64,000 nt of DNA from CAJXVA01 sp963761755 (GCA_963761755.1 CAVXIC010000040.1:372001-436000); one strand, 5' to 3'; shown: positions 35,633 to 46,000, counted from the stretch's first letter. The notes: generated by a model from the sequence alone, not told the origin. Numbers and translations: made by a program.

Positions 35633-36380
35633 TCCGCAGGCGCGCGGGAGCTTCGACGCGGTCATCGAACACGCGCTCGCCGACGCAGACGCGCTGGCCC
35701 ACGGCGGGGTCGACGGCATCATCGTCGAGAACTTCGGCTCGGTCCCCTTCGCCAAGGGGGACGCGGGCAGCCCCCTGCCCCCCCACCAGGTCGCTACCCT
35801 CACCCGAGCCGTGCTCGCGATCCGTGGTCGGTTCTCGGGCCCGGTCGGCGTCAACTGCCTGCGCAACGATGCCCGCGCGGCGTTGGGCATCGCCGCCGCG
35901 ACGGGCGCGACGTTCATCCGCGTCAACGTGCACGTCGGCGCATACGTGACCGACCAGGGGCTCATCGAGGGCCGTGCCCACCAGACGCTTCGGGATCGCG
36001 CCCGGCTGGGGTGTGACGACGTCGCGATCTTGGCGGACGTGCTCGTCAAGCACGCCACCCCGCTGGCCCCGGTGTCTGCGGCCGACGCGACGGCAGACAC
36101 CGTCCTTCGGGGACTGGCCGACGGCGTCATCGTCACCGGCAAGGCCACCGGGACGCCGGTGGATCCCGATCTGCTGCGCGAGGTCGGTGAGGCCTCGGCG
36201 GGCGCGCCGGTCTACATCGGCAGCGGATTGACCGCAGGCGCTGCACAGCGACTCGCGCCCCTGTGTGACGGCGCCATCGTCGGGACAGCGTTCAAGCGTG
36301 ACGGTCAGGTGCGGGCACCGGTCGACCCCGACCGCGTTCGAGCGCTGTGCGACGCGGTCCGGCCGCTGCTGCGCAGCTGA
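35574..36380 (+). CDS. BtpA family TIM-barrel protein
   Basis: A 268-residue protein of the BtpA/SgcQ family: I-L-G-V-I-H-L-P-A-M-P-G-D-P at the start, G-G-V-D-G-I-I-V-E-N-F-G-S-V-P-F, G-V-N-C-L-R-N-D-A and a C-terminal Y-I-G-S-G-L-T. BtpA is known as a thylakoid photosystem I biogenesis factor in cyanobacteria, but homologues are widespread in non-phototrophs with unknown function. Here no photosynthesis gene is visible. Its start lies 59 bp inside the preceding ligase gene, so coupling with the polysaccharide operon is plausible but may be accidental. Confidence 0.88.
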   Translation: MVPAPRGILGVIHLPAMPGDPQARGSFDAVIEHALADADALAHGGVDGIIVENFGSVPFAKGDAGSPLPPHQVATLTRAVLAIRGRFSGPVGVNCLRNDARAALGIAAATGATFIRVNVHVGAYVTDQGLIEGRAHQTLRDRARLGCDDVAILADVLVKHATPLAPVSAADATADTVLRGLADGVIVTGKATGTPVDPDLLREVGEASAGAPVYIGSGLTAGAAQRLAPLCDGAIVGTAFKRDGQVRAPVDPDRVRALCDAVRPLLRS

Positions 36381-36387
36381 GCGGCGC

Positions 36388-39252
36388 TCACGGGCCAGGG
36401 GACCGAGCACCGACATGCTCGGCCCACGCTTCGAACGCGTCGAGGTCGTCCCCTTGCAGCTGACTCCGCGCAGTCCGGATGCAGTCCCGAGCATCCCCTT
36501 GGAGCCCGGCGTGCCACAGACACTGGCAGCGCACCGATCCCACGTAGGGCCGCATCGCCCACGGGTCGGCGGCGGGGAGCAGCGCCAGAGCCTCGTCGAC
36601 ATCAGACAACGCCTCGGTCGCCCGCCCGCGATCGAGCTGGATCTCCGCGCGTGCCGCCAGGGCCAGGGACGTCAGCGTCGGGGTCTCGGGGTGCCGCGAT
36701 GCGCTGCCGACCGCCCCCGTGACGACGTCGAGGGCGCGATCGGTCTGCCCCAGCTCCCGAAGACACCCCACCTCGAGCAGCTGCACGTTTACGCCCAGCT
36801 CGCTGTGAATGTCGAAGTCACGGTCCGAGGACAGCGCCCGGGCCCGCTCGACGCAGGCTCGATGTTTCCCCTGCTTGGCCTCGAGTTCGAGCGCGAACCG
36901 CAGCGCAGCCGCTCGATGTCTCGGATCGGCGTGCGGGTGGCGATCGATCCAGTCCAGGAGCCGCTGCGCGCCCGCGCGCGCTTCGTCGTACCGCCCACCG
37001 CTCAGCAGCGCCTGAACTTCGTTGAGCCACGCGGGGATGGGGGCGAGCGGTTCGCCCTCGCGGTCCGCAGCCAGGGCCGCGGCGGTCCGCGTGTGTTCGA
37101 GCGCCGCGTCGAGTTCACCGAGCTGCAGGAGTAGGCCGCCGTAGTTCAGCGAGAGGACCTCGCGGGTGTGGACGTCTCGCGCCTGCAACAGCGCCTCTTC
37201 GTACAACGCCTTGGCTTCCGCGGTCTCCCCCTGCGCGCCGGCCACGTCGGCCAGCATGCCCAGTCGATGCGCGAGCAGCTCGGGGGCATGGGCCTTCGCG
37301 TGGGCGATGGACTGCTCGAGCCGCACACGGGCGGTCTCGATGTCGCCGACGGCCAGCGCGAACTCGGCCTCCACGTCCTGCAGGACCGAGAGGATCTCGG
37401 CGTGGGCAGCAGTGCCCTGTAGACGACGCACCGCGACCCTGGCGGCGTGGAGCCGCTCCTCGTGGAGTTCGTGGTCCCCATCGCGCCACGCTGAGCTCGC
37501 CAAGCTCAGCTGACTACGGGCGACGACCACACGATGGTCCGAGGCAGTGCCCGAAGCGTTCGCGCGCTGCATCGCAGCTTGGGAGTCCTCGCCGAGCTCC
37601 AGCACGAACGCCGCTTCCCCGAGGACGAAGTCGAGTTCAGCTCGGGTCCAGGGATCCGCGAGTGCGTTGGCGCGCTCGCGAAGCGCCAAGGCGGCTTCGT
37701 AGCTGCTGCGCGCGCGCCCTTCGAGGCGGAGGTCCCACGCCCGCGCCACGTCGGCCCGAAGCGCGTCCCGGTGCTCCCGCGCCTTCGGACTCGCGGGGAG
37801 TCGCCGGATGACGGCCGGCCCATCGCTCAGGCACTCGCGTGGATCGGGTAGATCCCAGATCAGCATCTTCGGTGGCAGCTGCCCGCGAACGTGGGCCCGC
37901 ATGCTCGCCTCGACCCAAGCGTGCTGCTGCTGCAAACATCCCACGGCGTCGCGCCCTGGGTCGGGCGCCGCACACACCCGCTCCCACGACTGCGTCCATC
38001 CCTGTACGAAGGCGCCGAGCGCCGCGGCGGCGCGTGGCGTCTGGGCATCGTCCGACCACGCGGCACCCGCGCGTTGCTCGAGGTCCGGCGTCCACGAGAT
38101 CGCACCGGGACGATCGGCGCAGGGCCCCTGGTCCGGCGACGCTAGAGCGTAGACCACCAGGGCGCTCAGCGCGATGCCGGCTCCGGCGAGGATCGGACGC
38201 CACCGGCGGCCATGAAGCGCCCCCTCGAGCACCTCGAGCACCTCGAGCACGCTCGAGGGCCGCTCCCGCGGCTGAGCGCTCAGACCGCGGCGCAGGACAT
38301 CGCTCACCCCTCGCGGGACCGCAGGCACCCGGAAGTCTCCGGCGACACCGCGCTCTTTCGCGGCCTGGAGTTCGGCGAGCGACGAGCCGGTGAAGGGCCG
38401 GACCCCGGTGAACAGCTCGACCGCTGCGACGCAGAACGCGTACACGTCGGCGCGAGGGTCGAGGTTCTCTCCGCGATACTGCTCGGGCGCCATGTAGACC
38501 GGGGTCCCCAGCACGTGACCGCTGATCGTTCTGAGTGCGTCGAGCTCCTCCTCGGACAACGAGGCCTGCAGCTGAGTCCCGATGCTCCCCCTGCCCTCTG
38601 CGACCAGGCCGAAGTCCGCCACCACAGCGCGCCCGCCTTCGTCGAGCAGGACATTGTCGGGCTTGAAGTCCCTGTGGATCCAGCCCGCTTCGTGCACCGC
38701 CTGCAGGCCGCGGCCGGCGTCGACCAGGACACGACAGACGTCCTTCCAGGGCCGGACCGAAGCGGCCCACGCCCGCAGGCTCCCCCCTTCGCAAAGCTCC
38801 ATCGACACCGCGAGGAGGCCTTCGAACTCGAATGCATCGAACACCGTGACCACGTTGGGGTGGCGGAGACTGGCCATCGTCTTCGACTCGCGCGCCAGCC
38901 CAGAGGTCCCCGCCGGCGCCGGGTTGGCATCGACGTGCAGAAGCTTGAGCGCAACCTCGCGCTCGAGCTGCCGGTCCCACGCGCGAAACACCGTGGCCAT
39001 CGCCCCGCGACCCAGCTGCGATCGCACGACGTAGCGACCGGCGATCTCGTCGGCGACCGGGAGCCCTGGGTCCGCCGTCAGGTCGATGGGCCCCTGTCCG
39101 GTCGCACGAAGCAGCGCCGCGACCGCGGACTGACACGCGACGCAGCCGTCGAGATGGGTCCGCACCACCTCGGCTTCGCTCGGTTCGAGCTCCGCCTGCG
39201 CGAGTCGCCACAGGGTCCCCTCATCGGGACACGTCACGTCACCATCACCCAT
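36388..39252 (-). CDS. Ser/Thr protein kinase with N-terminal Cys/His motif and C-terminal TPR region
   Basis: A 954-residue membrane kinase. Residues 33-40 carry H-L-D-G-C-V-A-C, resembling the H-x3-C-x2-C of anti-sigma zinc fingers. The kinase domain spans about 73-335: G-R-G-A-M-A-T-V-F (81-89), A-L-K (Lys 103), H-R-D-F-K-P-D-N (193-200) and D-F-G (213-215), all intact. A single TM near 355-375 is followed by about 570 residues of helical TPR-like repeats with E-A-L/A-x-A-L patterns. Divergent from a sigma-like factor 43 bp away. A signalling link between the two is inferred; many myxobacterial kinases have this layout. Confidence 0.9.
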   Translation of the reverse strand: MGDGDVTCPDEGTLWRLAQAELEPSEAEVVRTHLDGCVACQSAVAALLRATGQGPIDLTADPGLPVADEIAGRYVVRSQLGRGAMATVFRAWDRQLEREVALKLLHVDANPAPAGTSGLARESKTMASLRHPNVVTVFDAFEFEGLLAVSMELCEGGSLRAWAASVRPWKDVCRVLVDAGRGLQAVHEAGWIHRDFKPDNVLLDEGGRAVVADFGLVAEGRGSIGTQLQASLSEEELDALRTISGHVLGTPVYMAPEQYRGENLDPRADVYAFCVAAVELFTGVRPFTGSSLAELQAAKERGVAGDFRVPAVPRGVSDVLRRGLSAQPRERPSSVLEVLEVLEGALHGRRWRPILAGAGIALSALVVYALASPDQGPCADRPGAISWTPDLEQRAGAAWSDDAQTPRAAAALGAFVQGWTQSWERVCAAPDPGRDAVGCLQQQHAWVEASMRAHVRGQLPPKMLIWDLPDPRECLSDGPAVIRRLPASPKAREHRDALRADVARAWDLRLEGRARSSYEAALALRERANALADPWTRAELDFVLGEAAFVLELGEDSQAAMQRANASGTASDHRVVVARSQLSLASSAWRDGDHELHEERLHAARVAVRRLQGTAAHAEILSVLQDVEAEFALAVGDIETARVRLEQSIAHAKAHAPELLAHRLGMLADVAGAQGETAEAKALYEEALLQARDVHTREVLSLNYGGLLLQLGELDAALEHTRTAAALAADREGEPLAPIPAWLNEVQALLSGGRYDEARAGAQRLLDWIDRHPHADPRHRAAALRFALELEAKQGKHRACVERARALSSDRDFDIHSELGVNVQLLEVGCLRELGQTDRALDVVTGAVGSASRHPETPTLTSLALAARAEIQLDRGRATEALSDVDEALALLPAADPWAMRPYVGSVRCQCLWHAGLQGDARDCIRTARSQLQGDDLDAFEAWAEHVGARSPGP
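38224..38250. repeat. 3 x 9-bp tandem repeat inside kinase gene
   Basis: CTCGAGCAC occurs three times in tandem and encodes a V-L-E-V-L-E-type run just before the TM helix. In-frame, so copy changes would only alter linker length. Confidence 0.85.
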
Positions 39253-39280
39253 TGTGCCGATGCAGTCCCGGCCGCAATGG

Positions 39281-39287
39281 TATCGTC
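39281..39287 (+). promoter_or_regulatory. TATCGTC box 8 nt before ATG 39296
   Basis: Same heptamer and spacing as at 24626; it would place the transcript start at or next to the ATG of the sigma-like gene. Confidence 0.4.
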
Positions 39288-39295
39288 AGACTCGG

Positions 39296-40099
39296 ATGTC
39301 CGGCGACGTCGATGTGCTTCGCGAAGGCTGGAATGCCGCCGTCGACTCTCGAGCAGTACGTGGGGACTTCGAGACCTTTGCTGCGCACCTCGGAGCCCTC
39401 TGCATCGAGGCGACCACCCCGAGCACGGCGGAGGAACTCGCGTTCGCATGGGCGTGCGGGCATGGGCAGCCAGGGGCGCTGCGCGCCTTCGAAGAGCACC
39501 TCATGCCGGCCGCGCAGCGAGCGATCGGTCGCGTCGACCCCGACCCCGGGTTCGTCGACGAAGCGGTGCAGCGCCTGCGCACGCGGCTGCTCCTGCCGCG
39601 GGGCGATCACCCCCCGCGCATGCTGACGTTTTGCGGACGTGGGCCCCTGCGGGGGTGGGTGAGCGTGGCTGCGGTCCGCACCGCGTTGGGCATGCTGCGC
39701 GAGCAGCAGCGGCAGACCCAGCGCGAGGAGATGCTCTGGTCGGAGGCGGTCTTGTTTCCCGCCGGCATCGGCCCCGACCTCCGCCACCTCAAGGACCGGT
39801 ACGCGCCCATCCTCGCCCAGAGCCTGCGTACCGCGTGCGGCCAGCTGGACGAGCGCGAACGCGCCGTGTTGCGCCTCTACTTCGCCGAGGGCCTCAACAT
39901 CGACAAGATCGGGGCGGTGTACGGGGTACACCGCTCCACCGTTGCCCGCTGGATCGCGCGCACGAAAGCGACGCTGGTCGAGCGCATGCACGCGCTCATG
40001 CGCGAGGATCGCTCGATCCCCACCGAAGAGCTCTCGAGCATCGATCGCCTCGTCCGCAGTCAGCTGGAGATCAGCTTGGGGGGCCTGCTGGGCCCCTAA
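39296..40099 (+). CDS. RNA polymerase sigma-70-family factor (myxobacterial type)
   Basis: A 267-residue protein. The C-terminal third has a sigma region 4 helix-turn-helix: L-D-E-R-E-R-A-V-L-R-L-Y-F-A-E-G-L-N-I-D-K-I-G followed by H-R-S-T-V-A-R-W-I-A. The N-terminal part (A-W-A-C-G-H-G-Q-P-G-A-L-R-A-F-E-E-H) is a divergent region 2. This resembles a myxobacterial sigma-70 family often paired with Ser/Thr kinases. ATG 39296 is chosen as the start; upstream in-frame codons overlap the divergent kinase promoter region. Target promoters are unknown; regulation of or by the neighbouring kinase is inferred from position. Confidence 0.78.
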   Translation: MSGDVDVLREGWNAAVDSRAVRGDFETFAAHLGALCIEATTPSTAEELAFAWACGHGQPGALRAFEEHLMPAAQRAIGRVDPDPGFVDEAVQRLRTRLLLPRGDHPPRMLTFCGRGPLRGWVSVAAVRTALGMLREQQRQTQREEMLWSEAVLFPAGIGPDLRHLKDRYAPILAQSLRTACGQLDERERAVLRLYFAEGLNIDKIGAVYGVHRSTVARWIARTKATLVERMHALMREDRSIPTEELSSIDRLVRSQLEISLGGLLGP

Positions 40100-40145
40100 A
40101 CCGATCAGGAATCGAGGAAGGAGCGACGAGGGAGCGGGGTGCGCC

Positions 40146-40949
40146 TCAACAGGAGGCCACGCATGCATCCAGGGCGCACGAGGCGAGCGCCTGGTAGTCC
40201 GCGACACCGCCGTCGAAGATGAAGTCGCAGGTGTCCAGGCACGCGTCGTCTTCACAGTCTCCATAGCAATCGGCCAAGTCGAGGCAGTCGAGGTTGGAAG
40301 CGCATTCGAGCGCATCGACCTCGCACGGTCCTGCGAATGAGCAGTCCAGGCATGCGTCGCACGTCCCCGAACACTCCGGGACGCCACCGGAGGTCTCCGA
40401 GGCGCTCGTCGTCTGCGCTTCGCCCTCGTCACCGCCGGTGGATGTGCCCTCGCGCTGCGTGCTCGACCCCGTGTCTTCGAAGGCGGTGTCGCCGTCCGCC
40501 GCGCCGCCGCTGGTGTCGGCCCCGGAGATCGCCTCTCCCGTGGTTCCGGAGGTCGTGCCCGGCTCGTCGTACGGGACCCCGCAGGTGTCCAACCCGTCGT
40601 AGCAGCCCAGGAAGTTGAAGCAATTCTCGAACTGCAAGCAACCGCTGGCAAAGAGCTCCCAGTCCGCGACTTCACTGTGCAGCCCGTCGCTCAAGCACAT
40701 CCGGGTGCTGTCGACGCAGTCCACCTCTCGGAAACCCGGCGGGAGGAAGCCGCACGCATCGAGACGGTCGCAGACGTCGTGAACCGCATCGGGCGCCTGC
40801 GCCGTCGTCTCCTCTCCCTGGGACGAGGAGGCCTCGGTGTCGGACTCGGGCATGGAGCCCCCGAAGGGCGTCTGCGCATCCTGAGAAAGGGTGCAGCCGG
40901 CCAGGACGGAAAGGAGCAGGAGGAAGAAGTTGGTCGTGCGCTCGTGCAT
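40146..40949 (-). CDS. Cys-rich secreted lipoprotein
   Basis: A 267-residue lipoprotein: signal M-H-E-R-T-T-N-F-F-L-L-L with lipobox L-A-G-C, followed by two Cys-containing domains separated by a Thr/Ser/Gly/Glu linker. The first domain has V-C-D-R-L-D-A-C-G and C-L-Q-F-E-N-C-F-N-F-L-G-C; the second is dense in Cys with C-x2-C and C-x3-C spacing (C-D-A-C-L-D-C). Such two-domain Cys-rich proteins are typical of myxobacterial surfaces, function unknown. ATG 40949 begins the signal peptide; upstream in-frame sequence is not signal-like. Convergent with the sigma-like gene. Confidence 0.75.
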   Translation of the reverse strand: MHERTTNFFLLLLSVLAGCTLSQDAQTPFGGSMPESDTEASSSQGEETTAQAPDAVHDVCDRLDACGFLPPGFREVDCVDSTRMCLSDGLHSEVADWELFASGCLQFENCFNFLGCYDGLDTCGVPYDEPGTTSGTTGEAISGADTSGGAADGDTAFEDTGSSTQREGTSTGGDEGEAQTTSASETSGGVPECSGTCDACLDCSFAGPCEVDALECASNLDCLDLADCYGDCEDDACLDTCDFIFDGGVADYQALASCALDACVASC

Positions 40950-41026
40950 CGTCGCTCTCGCCCTGTCGACACCGGGCGCCGGCGTCTGTCGCATCTGCAA
41001 CGAAGAGAATGTCTCGCCCGGTGGGG

Positions 41027-41236
41027 TCATCCATCGCGGGTCTCCACACGCCCGGCCTTCGCGCGGAGGTGACGACGCCACAGCAGCCCAAAGGCCAAGA
41101 TGAGCCCGAAGACGAAGGCGAAGGACCACAGGATCTCAACAGGGGTCGCGCCCTGGACGTAGCGATAGATGCAGCCGCCCGCGCCACCTGCGGCGGCCGT
41201 CAGCGCGAGCTGGGCGTTGGTCGAGTCGTGTTTCAT
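41027..41236 (-). CDS. Small single-TM hypothetical protein
   Basis: A 69-residue frame with one strong hydrophobic helix (I-L-W-S-F-A-F-V-F-G-L-I-L-A-F-G-L-L-W) followed by a basic R-R-H-L-R-A-K cytoplasmic tail. A small Ala/Gly-rich segment precedes it. The start is uncertain (ATG 41236, or an in-frame GTG 36 nt upstream), and no strong Shine-Dalgarno is seen. No family recognised. Confidence 0.45.
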   Translation of the reverse strand: MKHDSTNAQLALTAAAGGAGGCIYRYVQGATPVEILWSFAFVFGLILAFGLLWRRHLRAKAGRVETRDG

Positions 41237-41293
41237 CCACCGTCTGATGCCGCGCAGCGTCCCTCGTCGCACCGTCACCGACGCCTTTGCATG

Positions 41294-41313
41294 ATGTGCG
41301 CGTTTACGCACAT
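41294..41313. repeat. 7-bp inverted repeat between divergent genes
   Basis: ATGTGCG and CGCACAT flank a 6-nt spacer in a comparatively AT-rich stretch upstream of the two-TM protein gene. It could be an operator for either divergent gene. Confidence 0.4.
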
Positions 41314-41393
41314 TTGGTCTTCCGAATCTCCGCGTGAATTTAGGGACTTGCGTCTTGTGACATTCTTGTAACACTGATGAGACCAGCAAAATC

Positions 41394-42995
41394 GTGCTCG
41401 AACCCGAAGAACTCATCGACTCTCGAATCGGTGTCCACGACGACAACCAGTTCGAGGTCAAGCTCGACTACGCGATCGACCCTGGCGCGCGACGAAGCCG
41501 CTACGTGGTCGAGACGTACCTGTTCGTGCCACGAAGTCTCGGTCTCGACCCCCACTCGTACCGCCGGGAGCAGTTCTACAGCGACATTGCCGCCTACATC
41601 CGCTTCAAGACGCCCACGATGAGCCTGCGCGCGCTGGCCGATGAGGGCAACGAGACCTCACCGCTCAACCAGATGCTCGAGCACATGCCACCGGTCGGCA
41701 GGAGCGTCGCGCCCGATCTGGATGGGCCGCTGGGGCACGAGGTTCGACTCTTCGGCTGCCTCGTCAAGGTCTGCGTCCGCGATCAGGTCGGCGCGCTTCG
41801 AGACCGGGTCGCGCTGCTGGCCGAGGACGCGAAGACCCGCCCGGTGCTCGTGGACGACATCGACCGGATCGCCCTTCGCCTCGCCGACGACGTCTCGGCC
41901 GTCCTCGAACGCTTCCGTGGTTACCGCGCGGACTTCGTCCTCCCCCGCCGCGCCGCATGGATCCAAGAGCTGTTCGCATACGCCGACGAGTTCATCAGCC
42001 TCAGCGTCGAGCGATACTTCACCCGCTTCGTCTCCACACTCGAAGAGAACCCCACCGTCGCGCAGGCCTGCGTCGCGAGCCGCGCCAAGATCGTCGAGCG
42101 CATTCTCGCCGAGCAGGCGCATCGCAAGGGCGCTGGCTACCACAGCATCATCGACGCCGTCCGCGGCAACGCCCGCTACGTGCACCGAAACAGCGCCCTG
42201 AAGAAGTTCATGAGCTCGGTGCTCTTCTTGGACATGACCAAGCAGAGCGTCGGGCGGCGCGTCGCGAACATCGGGGCCGGCATCGCGGCGGCGGTCGCCA
42301 TGCTGTTCTCCACCATCGCGGCCATCTGGAGCCAGAACCGCTACGGCATCAACAGCTTCGCCTTCGTCGTCGCGCTGGTGATCTCCTACGTGTTCAAGGA
42401 CCGGATCAAGGAGTGGCTGCGAACCTACTTCACCCGGCAGACCTCGCGCTTCCTGTGGGACTACAGCGTCAGGATTCGCGACCCCGCCAACGATGAGGAG
42501 GTGGGCCGGTGCCGGGAGACCTTCGCCTTCTCCGATCCCGCTCAGGTTCCGCGTCCGGTCTACGACGCCCGTCACGGGGACGCGACGGGCGTGCTCGAGC
42601 CCAAGAGCAAGCAGGAGATCGTGGTCAAGTACATCAAGGAGATCACGTTGCACGGCCGCCGCATCGCGAGCAACCACGGCCGTCTCCTCGACGTCAACGA
42701 CATCATCCGCTTCAACGTCTCGAGCCTGCTCGCGCGCATGGACGACCCCGTCCGTACCGTGCAGTCCTTCGATGCCCGGACGGGGACGGTCCGGCACGTC
42801 GCGTGCCCGAAGGCCTACCACGTCAACGTCGTCATGGTGCTCCGTGCGGTCGATGGTGCGCCGAACTACGAGCGCTTCCGCGTCGTCCTCGACAAAGGTG
42901 GGATTCGCGAGCTTCACGAGCTGGGCCGCAGCCAGGCCCAGCTCGAGCCCCTGACGGCGCGCCAGGCCTTCGCTGCCGCCGCCGCGGCCGAATAG
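41394..42995 (+). CDS. Unrecognised protein with two central TM helices
   Basis: A 533-residue protein that I do not assign to a family. Residues about 1-270 are soluble, with an N-terminal acidic part and a long helical region. Two hydrophobic segments follow (G-A-G-I-A-A-A-V-A-M-L-F-S-T-I-A-A-I-W at about 299-317 and F-A-F-V-V-A-L-V-I-S-Y-V-F at about 323-335), then a C-terminal soluble domain of about 190 residues containing D-R-I-K-E-W-L-R-T-Y-F and a basic start. No signal peptide and no catalytic motif are recognised. The GTG at 41394 is the only reasonable in-frame start. It precedes icmF by 57 bp on the same strand. Confidence 0.8.
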   Translation: MLEPEELIDSRIGVHDDNQFEVKLDYAIDPGARRSRYVVETYLFVPRSLGLDPHSYRREQFYSDIAAYIRFKTPTMSLRALADEGNETSPLNQMLEHMPPVGRSVAPDLDGPLGHEVRLFGCLVKVCVRDQVGALRDRVALLAEDAKTRPVLVDDIDRIALRLADDVSAVLERFRGYRADFVLPRRAAWIQELFAYADEFISLSVERYFTRFVSTLEENPTVAQACVASRAKIVERILAEQAHRKGAGYHSIIDAVRGNARYVHRNSALKKFMSSVLFLDMTKQSVGRRVANIGAGIAAAVAMLFSTIAAIWSQNRYGINSFAFVVALVISYVFKDRIKEWLRTYFTRQTSRFLWDYSVRIRDPANDEEVGRCRETFAFSDPAQVPRPVYDARHGDATGVLEPKSKQEIVVKYIKEITLHGRRIASNHGRLLDVNDIIRFNVSSLLARMDDPVRTVQSFDARTGTVRHVACPKAYHVNVVMVLRAVDGAPNYERFRVVLDKGGIRELHELGRSQAQLEPLTARQAFAAAAAAE

Positions 42996-43052
42996 CCGAT
43001 GTGAGCCGCTTCATCGCCAGACACCCCCGGTTTGCGGTACCTGGAAGGTGAC

Positions 43053-46000
43053 GTGAGCACCGCCGAGTCGAAGTCGCCCGCCCCCGTGTCCGCCGAGCCG
43101 TACCGTCCCACCAACCACGTACGCCTCGTGACCGCGGCGTCGCTGTTCGACGGCCACGACGCGGCGATCAACGTCATGCGCCGCATCCTGCAGAGCTCGG
43201 GCGCCGAGGTCATTCATCTGGGCCACAACCGCTCGGTTCAGGAGATCGTCGACTGCGCAATTCAAGAGGACGTGCAAGGCATCGCGCTCACCTCGTATCA
43301 AGGTGGTCACGTCGAGTACCTCAAGTACATGCACGACCTGCTCGCCAAGGCGGACACGTCGATCAAGATCTTCGCGGGCGGCGGAGGCACCATCTTGCCC
43401 TCGGAGATCGACGAGCTTCACGCGTACGGCATCGATCGCATCTACTCCCCGGACGACGGGCGGTCGATGGGCCTGCAGGGCATGATCAACGACCTGCTCC
43501 AGCGCTGCGACTTCGCGCTCGCCGAGCCTCCGCCCGCAGACGCGCTCGCCGAGCTTCGCAACAAGGACCCCAAGGTCCTCGGACGATTGATCTCGATCGC
43601 CGAGAACGACCCCAGCGCGTTCGAGGCGCTCTCGGCGAAGCTCCACGCCCGCGACGGGCGCGTCCCCCCGGTGCTGGGGATCACGGGCACCGGTGGTGCG
43701 GGCAAGTCCTCGATGGTCGATGAGCTCGTCCGACGCTTCCTCGCCGACTTCCAAGACGAACACATCGCGATCATCTCGGTCGATCCGTCCAAACGGCGGA
43801 CCGGCGGGGCGCTGCTGGGCGACCGCATCCGGATGAACAGCATCGACACGCCGCGGGTGTACATGCGCTCCCTCGCCACTCGGCAGAGCAATCTGGCGCT
43901 CTCCAAGCACGTCCGATCGGCGATCGAGGTCTGCAAGGCTGCGGGCTTCGACCTGGTCATCGTCGAGACCTCGGGCATCGGCCAGAGCGACACCGAGATC
44001 ACCGACCACTCCGATGCGTCGCTGTACGTGATGACCGCCGAATACGGGGCCGCGACGCAGCTGGAGAAGATCGACATGCTCGACTTCGCCGACGTCATCG
44101 CGATCAACAAGTTCGACAAGCGCGGCTCGCTCGACGCGCTTCGCGACGTTCGCAAGCAGTACAAGCGCAACCATCAGCGTTTCGATGCTCCGGACGACGC
44201 CCTGCCGATCTTCGGCACGATCGCCTCGCAGTTCGGCGACCCCGGCACCAACAACCTGTACCGCAAGCTGATCGACGTCCTCGCGGAGAAGACCTCCGCG
44301 CCGCTGCAGTCCTCGATGGAGGTGACCGAGGCGATGAGCGAGAAGCGCTTCGTCATCCCCCCCGAGCGGGTGCGCTACCTGGCCGAGATCGCCGAGCACA
44401 GCGACGCCTACGCCCGCTTCGTGGAGGAGCAGTGCGCGCTGGCGCGTCGGGCCTACCAGCTTCGCGGCACCCTGGAGCTGCTGCGGCAGGGCGAGGAGCC
44501 TGCCTACGCCAAGGACCTGGTCGCGCGCTACGACGAGGTGTGGAGCAAGCTCCATCACGACTCCCGACAGGCCCTCGACGGCTGGGGCGACACCCTCGCC
44601 CGCTACAAGGCGCCGACGTACCAGTTCCAGGTTCGGGACCGGGTGATCGAGCAGGACCTGTACACCGAGTCCCTCTCGCACCTGTCGATCCCCAAGGTCG
44701 TGCTGCCCAAGTACCAGGACTGGGGTGACATCTTGCGCTGGGTGCTCACCGAGAACGTTCCTGGAGAGTTCCCCTACGCAGCCGGCGTCTTTCCTCTGAA
44801 GCGAGAGGGAGAAGACCCCACGCGCATGTTCGCCGGTGAGGGCGGACCCGAACGCACCAACCGGCGCTTCCACTACGTTTCGGCAGGCCTGCCCGCCAAG
44901 CGGCTCTCGACCGCGTTCGACTCCGTCACCCTGTACGGCGAGGACCCCGACCATCGCCCCGACATCTACGGCAAGATCGGCAACTCGGGCGTCAGCGTGG
45001 CGAACCTCGACGACGCCAAGAAGCTCTACAGCGGCTTCGATCTCACCAACCCGCGCACGTCCGTGTCGATGACGATCAACGGCCCCGCCCCGATGCTGCT
45101 GGGCTTCTTCATGAACGCGGCCGTCGACCAGCTGTGTGAGAAGTGGATTGCCGAGCAGGGCACCGGGCGTGATGTCGACGCGAAGATCGAGGCGATCTAC
45201 GCCGAGAAGGGCCTGCCCCGCCCCCGCTATCAAGGCGAGCTTCCCAAGGGCAGCGACGGCCTGGGGCTGATGCTGCTGGGGGTCACCGGCGACCAGGTGC
45301 TCGAGGCCGAGACCTACGCCAAGATCAAGGCCGATGCGATGAAGCAGGTGCGAGGCACCGTGCAGGCCGACATCCTCAAGGAGGATCAGGCCCAGAACAC
45401 CTGCATCTTCTCGACCGAGTTCGCGCTTCGCATGATGGGAGACATTCAGGCCTCCTTCATCGAGCACGGCGTGCGCAACTTCTACTCGGTCTCGATCTCC
45501 GGCTACCACATCGCCGAGGCCGGTGCGAACCCGGTGAGCCAGCTCGCCTTCACGCTGGCCAACGGGTTCACCTTCGTCGAGTACTACCTCTCGCGAGGCA
45601 TGAACATCGACCACTTCGCGCCCAACCTGTCGTTCTTCTTCTCCAACGGCCTGGACCCCGAGTACACCGTGATCGGACGGGTCGCGCGGAGGATCTGGGC
45701 CAAGGCGATGAAGAACAAGTACGGCGCCAACGCCCGCTCGCAGAAGCTCAAGTACCACATTCAAACCTCGGGCCGTTCGCTGCACGCCCAGGAGATCGGG
45801 TTCAACGACATCCGCACCACGCTGCAGGCGCTCGTCGCCATCTACGACAACTGCAACTCGTTGCACACCAACGCCTACGACGAGGCGATCACCACCCCCA
45901 CCGAGGAGAGCGTGCGGCGGGCGATGGCGATTCAGCTGATCATCAACCAGGAGCTGGGACTGGCCAAGAACGAGAACCCGCTGCAGGGCTCCTTCATCGT

